Source of the DNA: Hirudinaria manillensis
Lineage: Eukaryota; Annelida; Clitellata; Hirudinida; Hirudinidae
Direction: 5' to 3'
Length of the DNA stretch: 64,000 bases
Assembly (NCBI GenBank): GCA_034509925.1
Contig: CM067533.1
Span: 5,648,535 to 5,712,534, forward strand
Part shown: positions 39,530 to 49,465 of the stretch, one piece after another
How the letters are laid out: every line of letters begins with the position of its first letter
How positions within the stretch are numbered: position 1 is the stretch's first letter
Notes under the pieces: generated by a model
Databases searched by the model: none
What the model saw: only the letters and a program-made list of their open reading frames with translations
Told to the model about the DNA's origin: nothing
Made by a program: the position numbers and the translations under genes

Positions 39530-41968
39530 CTAGCAGGAAAATTTCAAACGAACATCAACGAATGTAAGAGTTGATAAATTTTCTGGAATGTGATCATTAA
39601 AACGGAGGAAACGGCCGAGCACTGAATAGGTATGCACGCTCACTTGGGTGCACAACAACATAATAGCGCATGTTTGTGTAGGCCGTCTGCAGCATTATCA
39701 CGAGCCAATAACTCCTTCCGACAGCATAAACAAGTACCAGGCCAGCGGCTCGAAGGCACCAAACTATACTATGGCAGGGACTAGTTGTCTTTTAAAAAAA
39801 AAATATAGGAGAGTCCACTTTCGGTTTTAGCAATAGGCAATTATCTTCGCGATTCTTCTTATGCGAGCTCATTTCCTTTGAGTTATTGATATGGAAACGC
39901 GTATTAAGTAGCTGTTTAAGATATCCATGGTTGTGAGATATCGGTATAGCATTGACCTGAATGTGTAAATATGCTTACGATAATTAAGCATCATGAAAAG
40001 ACTTGGGATATGTCCAACAATACAACAGAGCTAAAGACTTTTTTCGTCTTTAAGTCAAAAATTGCTGCCCTCACAAAGCCTTAAAAGCAAGACAACGTGT
40101 TTTAAAATTTTGTGCCATTGTTGGTTTAACAATATGATGTGCAAACGCTAAGAATTGATTGCTTCCATAAATCTAAAATTAGCTTTTAAGGCTTTAAATC
40201 ATGAAATAGTATTCTTGTGAAGACTTGAATTCATAAACCACTCAATTAATCAATAAGTTTGAAAGATGAGCAATTAAATGAATGTCAATTCAGCCATTAA
40301 ATTATCCTTAACGTTGTTTCTTATCAGAAATCATCGCTCCTTTCAAAAGAATTACTCAATATTCCGCATTCAGCAAGCACGTTCTATGTGCAAAAATTTA
40401 AGTTTGCTATCTCTCCAATGGGAACACTTGAAATTTAAATTTGGATGAGTTTAATAAGACAAAATTCTGTCGAAGATATTTTCTGAGCTTGCACAAGATC
40501 TTAACTTCTTAATCATCCAGTATCTAGATTCTAGAAGCATCGAGCTAAAAAAAAAAGGTCATTGATTGTGTCCGATTTCCAATGCCCTGGATGAAGAAAA
40601 TTGCTAAGCAAAATGCATTGTTCACGTTTGTTTTTCACGATGCCTTATTTATGTTAATATGAAAAAAGAAAGCAAAGCCAGATTCTAAAAAAAAACGCTG
40701 CGCCGGAAGTGGTGTACTATGTATCTTATGCAGGCTTTTTGGTTCGTGAGCACAGCACACAGTGATTCGCCAGAGCTCATCATTTTTAAGAATTTAATTT
40801 ACATTAAACTTGCGATATCCTCATAAATTAAAATAAACTACCCTAAATTGAATTTACGAGGCAACTTCTTTCTTAAGACAAGCTAGGAATATCTTGAACC
40901 ACATTTGCAAACAATGATTTACATCAAGCCATTTGGTGGCCAATTCTTATCAGCGGCCAATGACAGTTTGGGTTTGAAAATTGACTGTAAGAACTTGTTC
41001 TCAATATATTGCACATTTCAGTAATGCTGTGTTTCGACGATATGCCCAGAATATGGATGAAAAAGAATTTAATGTACCTACAGGATGCTTCTAAAATTTA
41101 AGAGAGGCCAGTATGGTTGCTCCCCCATCTGGTGTCTTTTCGCTAACAATTTTCCCTCTTAAAAACTTGATCCACCACATAAAAAAAACTTTCGCCCATG
41201 TTTGTGAAATTTCATTAGATTTCCTTTAATGGTTTAGGCTTATTTCTTTAATTAATTGAAAAATAATAATATTGCACTCTGCCCATCCCACTACTAAAGA
41301 ATAAGAGGAATAAGAAATACGAACATGTTTAAGCCATCGAATCTTTTTTTGTGAAGACAAAAATTCAATACAAACTTCATTTAGTTTCCCACATAAAGAC
41401 AGTTGTAAACATGAATGTTTTTATTGTAAGTTACTATAGCCATTCAGCAATTAGTTGAAACAACCACCTCATGATGTAATTAAGTGCTTATGTTATAATA
41501 TGTATATCATATAACAAATTATTGAAACCATGATTTAAACTACTTGAGGATCAATCAATCACTCAAGTTTAAATCTGTAATGGTGGGCATGTGTGAAGCT
41601 CAATACCACAACAGAAAAGTTCATTGAAGATATGGCTACACAAAGTTGGTTTAAAAATTTCAAGACAATTATTACAGCACCAATTGCAATATTAGGTGGG
41701 AAAAACACATGGTAAAATGTTTTTAAAGACATTGATACCTTTTGGCTTAGTATGTGCTGTATGGGATAAATTGCATGAAAGCAGATTTAAGGAGCAGGTA
41801 ATATGATGTTATTAGACAAAGGCATATTGTTAATGATATCTGAGTGGATATAACCACACCATATGGTAAAATAAATAATTAAAAGATGCAAGACATCGAT
41901 ACACAATACTGGTCCTAAAGCAACAAAATGACAAATTAATATTCAAAGACTTGTTAAAATTAAAATAA
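39530..41968 (-). other. Non-coding interval between reductase 3' end and the spectraplakin plakin domain
   Basis: I found no exon with coding character on either strand, and no calponin-homology segment. The interval must hold either the spectraplakin 5' end (promoter and leader exons) or part of a long intron. A 39.60-39.79 kb patch is GC-richer (ACGGCCGAGCAC, GGCCAGCGGCTCGAAGG) and ends in a short A-run, suggesting a small retroposed repeat or promoter DNA. An ETS-type motif, GCCGGAAGTGG, lies at 40702-40712. The rest is AT-rich and featureless. Confidence 0.5.
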
Positions 41969-41974
41969 ATTTAT
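41969..41974 (-). terminator. Poly(A) signal overlapping the ribonucleotide reductase stop codon
   Basis: Minus-strand AATAAA sits within TCT CAA TAA ATT, so the hexamer includes the TAA stop itself. No better hexamer was noticed in the next 100 bases, so the 3' UTR is probably very short. This supports the C-terminus as read, though a distal alternative cannot be excluded. Confidence 0.55.
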
Positions 41975-44900
41975 TGAGAACTAGTTAAAATCTTTGACTT
42001 GTCCACAGTGAACTGAATGGCATCTGCAGCAGGCCTCATTCTCAGGTAATAAGAGCCTGTTTTCAGACCCTGTTAACATAAAACTTCTTAGAGAAATTAT
42101 TCCAAAAAATTATTTCCAAATAAAATAATAAGCATTCGACCTTCTTCCAAGCATAGAAGTGCATGCTGCACAGTTTCTCGTAGGTTGGTTCGGCAAGGAA
42201 AAGATTCATGCTTTGACTTTGGTCGACGTAAGGACTTCGTTCCACGGCCATGTCGATGATTACCTTCTGGGAAATCTCCCATACGGTCTTAAATCTCTCC
42301 TTCACGTCATCTGGAAGTCCTTCTATATTCTATATGGCAAGGATTAACAAAGTGGCATAAGTTAATAAAAATATTACTTAACAATTGACTTAAAATGCAA
42401 CGACTTAAGTCTTAAAATTTGGTTAAACATTAGATTCATCTAATTATTCATGGTATCATTAGCATTGCTTAATCATTAATATTAATGTATTGTACTCATT
42501 ATGTTAAACATGACTTCCAATGGAAACAAACCTGCACAGAACCCCGGTGAGCCAATAGCTGCAAGCGAACGGATTCGTTCCAAAGTCCGAGCTCCACCAA
42601 TTGTCGGATGAGATGTGGATTTACAACCTGCATGAAAAGAGGAATGAATAATTGAAATGTAATTATTTCACCCATTGCACTTCAATACTCATGCTAGTAT
42701 AACAATACAATTAATCCTAACCTGGTACTCTCCTGAATAAACTCTCCTTGTAAAGACATTGCTGGTGTAAGGTTCAAAGCATTCGCAGTTTCCAAATATC
42801 TGTGACGTGGAACTTGTCGGCATCAGTCCAATGAGTTGGCTGTTTCTCAGACCATATCTGCCATAATAAGGCATTGCCTTTGTTACTAATAATCTCATAG
42901 GAGCTCAATAATTTTAACAATATCTTTCAAATATCTTGCTTTGATCACATACTTTGATATGTTATAAATGATATTTTATAAATTTTAATATTAATAAAAG
43001 AGAAAAAAATCATTACTTCACTATATCTTCTTTCAATTGCTTCCAATCATATCTTGATGAAGGCTCCACATTCCACAAGTCCATCTGAAGTATCTGAAAA
43101 ACATATCAAGCTATAGCTATTTTCTAAAATAGTCTCAAAGTCTAAAATGTCTTTAAGAAACTGAGCACACAACATGATACCAACTCCTTTACTAGCTGGG
43201 GATCCAGGAAAAGAGGGATGTGGCCCATCCTTTTTAGCAAGTTCAAGACTGGTTTTTAGGGCAGAATAATATATTGTCTCGAAAATGTCCTTGTTGACTT
43301 TTCTCGACTCCGGACCACCAAAGGACATCTTCATGAGTTGAAAAACATCGGCCAGACCCTGAACTCCAACTGCCATTGGTCTATGCTTCAGATTCGTCTC
43401 CCTGGCCTTTAAAATCGAAAAGAAAAAGAAAATTTGAAAATGTCTCAAAAAAGCTACAGAGTTCATAAAGTATTCAGAGTGATAAAAATTGTAATTGTTC
43501 CTCATCCTAAACATATTGCATTTTTGACATAAAAGCCAAAGATGTCCATTATTACTTATTACAAGTAGATTAAAATAATAATTTAATTACTTAATTAGCT
43601 ATGCAAATAAAAAAATTTATAGGAAGACTAAGGAAATATTTGAACCTCTTCCATCGGATATCCATTGATGTCAACAATCTTGTTCAAATTCTTAACAAGA
43701 ACGCTTGTTACATATTCAAGTTTTTCAAAATCAAAAGACAGATCTTCTTTTACACAGCGATTCAAAGCCAACGATGCAACATTGCAAGTGGCCACCTGTG
43801 CAAATAAATATAAAAATACTTTAAAATTAGAGAGCAGTAATGATGAATCATTCATTTTCTAATCATCATTCATTTCCTAGGCATTTATCATAAAGTGAAA
43901 ATGTTCTGGGATAACGTTGATGAATATGGTGAAAAAATAACCTAACTCTAACCCTGAAAGTTATTAAAAAGACAACGGTATCTTAAATTACCTCGTTAGG
44001 ATCACAAAACTGAAGAATCTCAGCACAGGGGTTACTGGTGGCCAAGGTACCCAAATGCTTCTGGTTGCTCTTGGCATTGCAGGCATCTTTATACAAGAGA
44101 TAAGGCATGCCTGTCTCAGTCTGAGCAATGCATATTTCTTCCCACAGTTTTCGGGCTTTAATTGTCTGCCTACCCATGCCCTTCCTTTCATACCTTTGAT
44201 CAAGAAAATGCATGCAAGAAGATCAGTATTTTATATAGATCAGCATAGCAGTTTATGTTGCGTGATTATATTAGCATCAAGTAAAATAAGTTTAAAATTA
44301 TAAAAGAGGAACAAATAGTTATTTTAATAATGGTTGTATAAGTTATATAAGGAACATTGCTACGTACATCATGCCAAATCTTTAGTGGCAACAACACGAA
44401 AATTTATTACAAGTTTGTTGCATTAACAGTTGAGTATCAGAAATAAATTCAAAAACAAAACTTAGGCAACTAACTCTTGGTAGAGTTTCTCAAATTCTTC
44501 ACCCCAGACGAGGTCAAGCCCAGGGCAATCATCAGGGGTCATGAGCGTCCACTTATCATCATCTTCAACTCTCTTCATGAAAAGGTCGGGGACCCAAAGA
44601 CCATAAAACATGTCCCGAGCCCTTTGTTCATCCTTTCCATTGTTCTTGCGAAGATTCAGAAACCCCAAAATGTCAGCATGCCATGGCTCCAAATACACTG
44701 AAAAGGCTGCAGGTCTCTGAAATACATTAAATTATAAAATATAAAATCAACTAATCGTTATTTGATAGAAATAACAAACACAGAATTTATATTTGTAATA
44801 ATGACAAAGAACTAATTGTTTAATTTGAAGGATTGATTTTCCTTTTAATTTAATAAATTTCTATGCATCAGAATAAATTTTAATTTCATAATTAATAGTC

Positions 44901-47050
44901 CCCAACAAATCACCTCTTAAATTATTATGTATTTGCTTTCATCATAAAACCATTTAAAACCATTTATCATCCTTATTTCAGTCATGGCAACAGTTGCCAA
45001 GCAATAACCTTATTTCCACCTTGAGTTATGAATCTGGCTGTATCATTGAACACTTTCAACATTGGAACCAATCCATTTGCCACACCATGGATCTGACGTG
45101 TAGAAAACATGTTCTCTAAGCTCAATTTTATTAGTTAGGGAAGTTAGCAATGTCATAGAAAAGTTGTAGCAGAGAAAGTTATAATTGCAACATCCACTAA
45201 AATATTCATTAACCAAAGAATCCCTTAAATAGTAATAATAATCTAGCAGAAAAATAACAAAATCTGACTGAAATAGTTTTAAATCATTCTAAGTTTAACG
45301 TGATGACTTTTGAAAGTATTTGTCTGAAATCATCAATGGAACCACTCACGCCGTGGATGGTCGAACCGGCAGCTCTGACGGAATGCACCGCGACTCCGAG
45401 ACCCGAAGCTCCTCTGGATATGAGGGCGCATCTCTTGATGGTTTCGTAGATGCCATCCACACTATCCTCTTTTATGGTCAACAGGTAACAACTGGAGATA
45501 TCATAGAATAACTAAAGATAACAGACAGCAGTTGGAGATAACATGTAAAAACTGCAAATAACTCTCAAGAGAATCTTATCTCTTACTATGAAAATTTTGA
45601 TTCCTTATAGAATGCCTCATGTTTTTAAAATATGCAAAAGATGGAATGATGAACATATAACTAAATCACATTAATTAAGGATAATGAATACCTATTAGGC
45701 CTGTACCTTAATGTTATAAGAAAAGATGAGCCCATACAATATCAAATAAACTCCAAAACAAGTGAAAACCACAAAAAAATAATTCCATAAATAAACAAAA
45801 CAAATTGAAATCAAATTTGCACAACTTTCATCTCCAGAACACACCTGCACATGTTGGCATTCAACGTTCCTGCATTGAAGAGTGTGGGACTGGCATGGGT
45901 AAAATATCTTCCAGACATTAACCTATAAGACTGAAACATGAAACATGAATATTTTAATTAATTACAAAAATAAATAAAAGATTACCTATAGAATGTAACT
46001 ATACAAAAACTGCAATATATGAAAGACACCTCAAAAGCATCTTCAAGATTTTCTCCATGAATTGCCAAAGCAACTCTCATGAACATGTGCTGTGGTCTCT
46101 CAACTATTTTGTTATCAACTTTCAACAAATAAGACTTTTCCAAAGTCTGTGGATAAAATGGCATTGAGTTTGATTTATATCATAAGACAAATATATAAAA
46201 ATTATAAGATATAAAACAAATATATAAAAATTATAAGATATAAGACAAATATATAAAAATCATAAGACAAATTGTATCCATGCTCATAGATTTATGCATA
46301 GAACTTTGCCTTACTTTGAATCCAAAGTAAGTGATGTCCAAATCTTGGTCAAAATTTATAACAGAATTGATTTGTTCTGAATTCTCTTTGACAACTTGAT
46401 GAAAATGTGTTGAGACCAACGGTTGATGAAGTTTGGTCAGTGGATGTAGGTGACCATAAAGATCTTCAACAACATCTAAATTTGATAAGAACTTGAATGA
46501 TGACTTGACTTTATTTTTATGATTTATGATAGCTTTGTAATAATAAAAGAATATAAAAACATATAAACCAACCACTAAATTTGCTTTTTGTGTTTTTATG
46601 TAGATTTGTTACTGCAATCCTTCCAGCAAGTAAGGCATAATCAGGATGCTTTGTGGTCATTGAAGCACATACTTCAGCTACCAGAATGTCTAGATCTCCA
46701 CTTAAGATCTTTGATGTCAACCCTTCATTCACTTTCTCAACTACTTCAGCCTTTATGTGGAAAATCAACTATTTAATTCCTATTTATGGAATATCTAAAC
46801 GTATTGTACTAACCAGGTCGATGTATTTCATGTTTAAGCCAAAACAGACCTTTTCAAGTCTGTTTGCCAGTTTATCATGATCAAATTCTTCCATTTTACC
46901 TAAAGTGACAAAATGACAAGAGTGAAAATAAAAATATATTAATAAAAAAAAGCATCTTTTTGCAGTACCTTTTTTCAATACTATCTTAGGAACCTTTGTT
47001 TGAGATTTTATTTCTACGAGTGACGTTCTCTGTTTTGAATCGAACTTCAT
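41971..47050 (-). CDS. RRM1: Ribonucleoside-diphosphate reductase large subunit (class Ia alpha), lacking C-terminal CxxC tail
   Basis: Reduces ribonucleoside diphosphates to deoxy forms, in complex with the small subunit. Seventeen exons in transcript order: 46969-47050, 46814-46899, 46573-46750, 46315-46475, 46030-46146, 45845-45930, 45350-45491, 45009-45092, 44475-44716, 43992-44193, 43646-43795, 43185-43406, 43017-43093, 42722-42857, 42532-42627, 42141-42329 and 41971-42069. All phases agree, giving 782 aa. Visible: N-terminal ATP cone; C238 of the redox pair; N447, C449 and E451 (SNPCAE) at the active site; C464; and radical-transfer Y757-Y758 ([11 protein letters not shown]). All sit 20 residues beyond the human numbers. 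The protein ends [14 protein letters not shown], about 30 residues short of human, without the CxxC thiol shuttle. Several core segments are divergent ([19 protein letters not shown]). An in-frame ATG at 47104 could add 18 residues. Confidence 0.95.
46187..46275. repeat. About 35-bp tandem repeat in a reductase intron
   Basis: AAGACAAATATATAAAAATT followed by ATAAGATAT is repeated about three times in the intron between the 46315-46475 and 46030-46146 exons. Confidence 0.8.
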
Positions 47051-48015
47051 TGTACCGCAATATAATAAACAACTCCTCGAAAACTTCAGTAGAATTAATA
47101 ACATTAAACGCCATTCTGTTTGCCTTATATAAGTCTCACAAACGTGCTACAGCGTAAATTCATGGACACTTTCGGAGAAACCGACTGTTTCTCATGTTCC
47201 AATGTTCCCAGGTCAACAAAACATGTGACAAAAAACAAGCGACACTTTAAAAGTTTCCTAATCATAACATGCACTTTAAATTCTTACAACCACAGCCTCT
47301 AAAATGATTAAAACAAAATCTTTTAATGATTTAATGAAATTTAATGAAAAGGTTATAAACAAAATTTCATCACTTCTCCATGGTTTTTCGTTTACGTTTT
47401 AAGGCTTCTGACTAGTGAGATGACTTTTGCAAGTGATTTGACCAGTTATCACATGTATTTAACTTACAACAATAAAAGATAAAGTAAACTAATATATCAT
47501 TATAAGAACAACTTAGCGGCTATCAGGCCTCAAGTGATTGTGTGGCTTACACTACTCATTGGACATCAAAAAACACATTTGATGCCGACGTTCAGGAGCC
47601 TTCATTCCCCGAGTTTCCGTGTTTTTACCTTACATTTTTTGTGAATGACGCCATCTCGCCAACGGATAAATTAAAAAATTAGTGTGCTCATACGTAGTCT
47701 GACTGTGAAACATTGTCAATTACATCATTGCATAAACTCATTTTAGCTATAACCAGAAACATGTGTGACACGTGATTTCAACAAAAATGCTGTACTAAGT
47801 TCAAGGTTTATCAAAACTACTTGTGGTAAATTACCACGAAATTCACGCGCAGTCTTGGCTCATCGAATGACACAAATTCTACTTAGATCAAGTTGTTTAA
47901 GAAGTGTCTTGACCTGAATATTTGAATGTGGTAAATACAAATGCAAAGGAAATTGCCTTATCGAAAGAGCTTTCTTGTATTAGTGAAGTTACTCAAGAAC
48001 AAACTTTCTGCCACT
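47051..48015. other. Intergenic: reductase promoter side and neuropeptide 3' side
   Basis: About 1 kb between the reductase start and the neuropeptide poly(A) signal. It contains GACGCCATC at about 47647, an inverted YY1-like motif, and no open frame with coding bias. The reductase promoter should lie within the first few hundred bases. No TATA box or strong E2F site could be assigned with confidence. Confidence 0.45.
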
Positions 48016-48021
48016 TTTATT
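48016..48021 (-). terminator. Candidate poly(A) signal of the neuropeptide gene
   Basis: Minus-strand AATAAA lies about 137 bp beyond the TGA stop of the GnRH/corazonin precursor, a usual spacing for a short 3' UTR. Confidence 0.5.
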
Positions 48022-48157
48022 TTCTGAATTCATGAACCACCTTTAATTGAGTTTAATTTCATCGCGATTAATTAATTGTAATCGAAAATATAAGCAAATA
48101 TCAATGGATATTGTCGATCACTGAAGAGAAAGTGATGGAAATTTCTATTGTCGGTTT

Positions 48158-48710
48158 TCATTCTTCGTTGTCCTAAAGAGAAAACAAAAGTGAACTATCA
48201 CGCAACTCTCAAATGTCAAATCCCATTAAAGGTTAAATCTTGAAAATAGATTCAAAATCCATTTTTATCAATTTATTCAAGCAACTGCTTCTTGAAAAAT
48301 TTTCTTTGACATACCAGTCCTGGAATGGACATGTCGTTTCTTAGAATTTTATCTTTTGCGCAGCTGCTATCGAGACGCTCCAAGAGTAACTTCGCACAAG
48401 ATAACGAAATAGTTTAGCAACTTTGTATTTTGTTTTAATATTTAAAACATAATTGTTAAGATCTGCATAGTAAATTGTTTGGATTTCTTACTTTGATAAA
48501 GCCTGCCATTGCTCTGCAAGAGAATTCATCTCGAGAGAACGAAGGGTCTTCTCGGAGAGTACTATGTAGAAGTTCTTTAGAAAAGGATCTCTTTCCTGGT
48601 AACCAACCCTTGCTGAAGTGGTAGGCTTGTCCATTACAAAAAATGGTGGAAAGATCCATAAACAGGAGAACGAAGATTACGAATTTGCCCAATGCCTGGA
48701 TTCGAGTCAT
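48158..48710 (-). CDS. GnRH/corazonin-type neuropeptide precursor
   Basis: A 102-residue secreted prohormone from three coding exons: 48492-48710, 48315-48389 and 48158-48172, all phase 0. A signal peptide (hydrophobic core FVIFVLLFMDLSTIF, cleavage after about residue 27) is followed immediately by QAYHFSKGWLPGKR. Gln would cyclise to pyroglutamate, KR is the dibasic cleavage site, and Gly donates the C-terminal amide. The predicted hormone is pQAYHFSKGWLP-amide, 11 residues. The rest is an associated peptide with two cysteines (FSC in exon 1, DSSC in exon 2) that may pair, as in related precursors. The YHFSxGW core is that of molluscan and annelid GnRH-like peptides, and FSxGW at 11 residues also fits corazonin. 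A good acceptor (GTGGTTTTAG at about 48725) 14 bp before the ATG indicates an upstream 5' UTR exon. Receptor would be a GnRH/corazonin-family GPCR (family knowledge). Confidence 0.93.
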
Positions 48711-49011
48711 ATTTTAACAGCTACCTAAAACCACAAAGCAAGTAACCTAAGTTTCAGTATTGGAAAAGCGACTGATTTGAATGGAATTCGCATGGAGAGC
48801 ACTTTTAAGGAGCTGTTGAGGAGATTAAACATGCACTGGAGTGGTCTATTTAGACCGTGGAAATGCCTCAAATGTTGCCCAAACAACGGTTTTCAAGAAG
48901 CCTCCCTATTAATAGCAGGGATTAAGTATATTTTATTAGTTTTAGTTTATTAGAGTTTATTAGTTTTTTTGAGAATTTCATTTTTGTAATTAAGGACTTT
49001 CAATCCCAATT

Positions 49012-49465
49012 CTAATTACAAACGATCGACAATTTTAGTGCCTTGTAAACACCTGAGAATGTCGAGGAACTCGTTATTTGCATATTGCCCTTCCCTACCC
49101 CAACCGAGGGTTCAATGGGTGCATCCCATCTGTCAAGGCTGGTTATTGAACACGGCTTGCCATTACTGCCGCATGCAATAACGCTGCCTATTCGGCTACC
49201 TACAAGAAATTCGGCTAATAATAAATAGAATCCTGAATAAATCACATTTTGCCGAAAATCATCTTCAACAAATAATTTAAATGTTCTTACCCAGATCTAA
49301 AACGAGTCGATGATACTCACCTCGCCAAAGGGGGCAATCGCTTTCTTCCCAGGAACCAGTTAGGGTCAAATTAGGCAGGGACGCTTCTATCGTGATGTTG
49401 GTGCTTTTTATAGACTGACCAATCGCCAAAACGGTAATGATCACGTGATCTAATAAATGATGCAT
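49012..49465 (-). CDS. Doubtful two-exon secreted protein, exon 2 from a SINE-like repeat
   Basis: Exon 1 (49291-49465) starts MHHLLDHVIITVLAIG, a plausible signal peptide, and continues through ASLPNLTLTGSW and a DCPLWRGEYH segment. Exon 2 (49012-49199) follows a TTCTTGTAG acceptor and is open for 62 codons to a TAG, with several Cys (IACGSNGKPCSI). The join is in phase, giving 120 aa. A stronger donor, AG/GTGAGT at 49320, is in the same phase and would give 110 aa. Most of exon 2 overlaps a tRNA-derived SINE-like sequence, so it may be an exonised repeat or not protein-coding at all. Exon 1 could instead be a leader exon of the neuropeptide gene 0.6 kb downstream. I do not recognise the family. 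Confidence 0.35.
49085..49200 (-). repeat. tRNA-derived SINE-like repeat, copy 1
   Basis: On the minus strand an A-box-like TAGCCGAATAGG (49187-49198) is followed by a B-box-like GTGTTCAATAACC (49141-49153), about tRNA spacing apart. Between them is GGCAGTAATGGCAA. The same core, in the same order with related boxes, recurs at 59.3-59.5 kb. It is more GC-rich than its surroundings. Inference: a tRNA-derived SINE family; limits are approximate. Confidence 0.5.

Noticed and set aside
40726..40770. Minus-strand CVLC followed after nine residues by a stop, considered as the missing reductase CxxC tail exon
   Set aside because: It lies 1.2 kb past a poly(A) signal, lacks a convincing acceptor in frame (stops just upstream), and the CxxC is too far from the terminus for the family.
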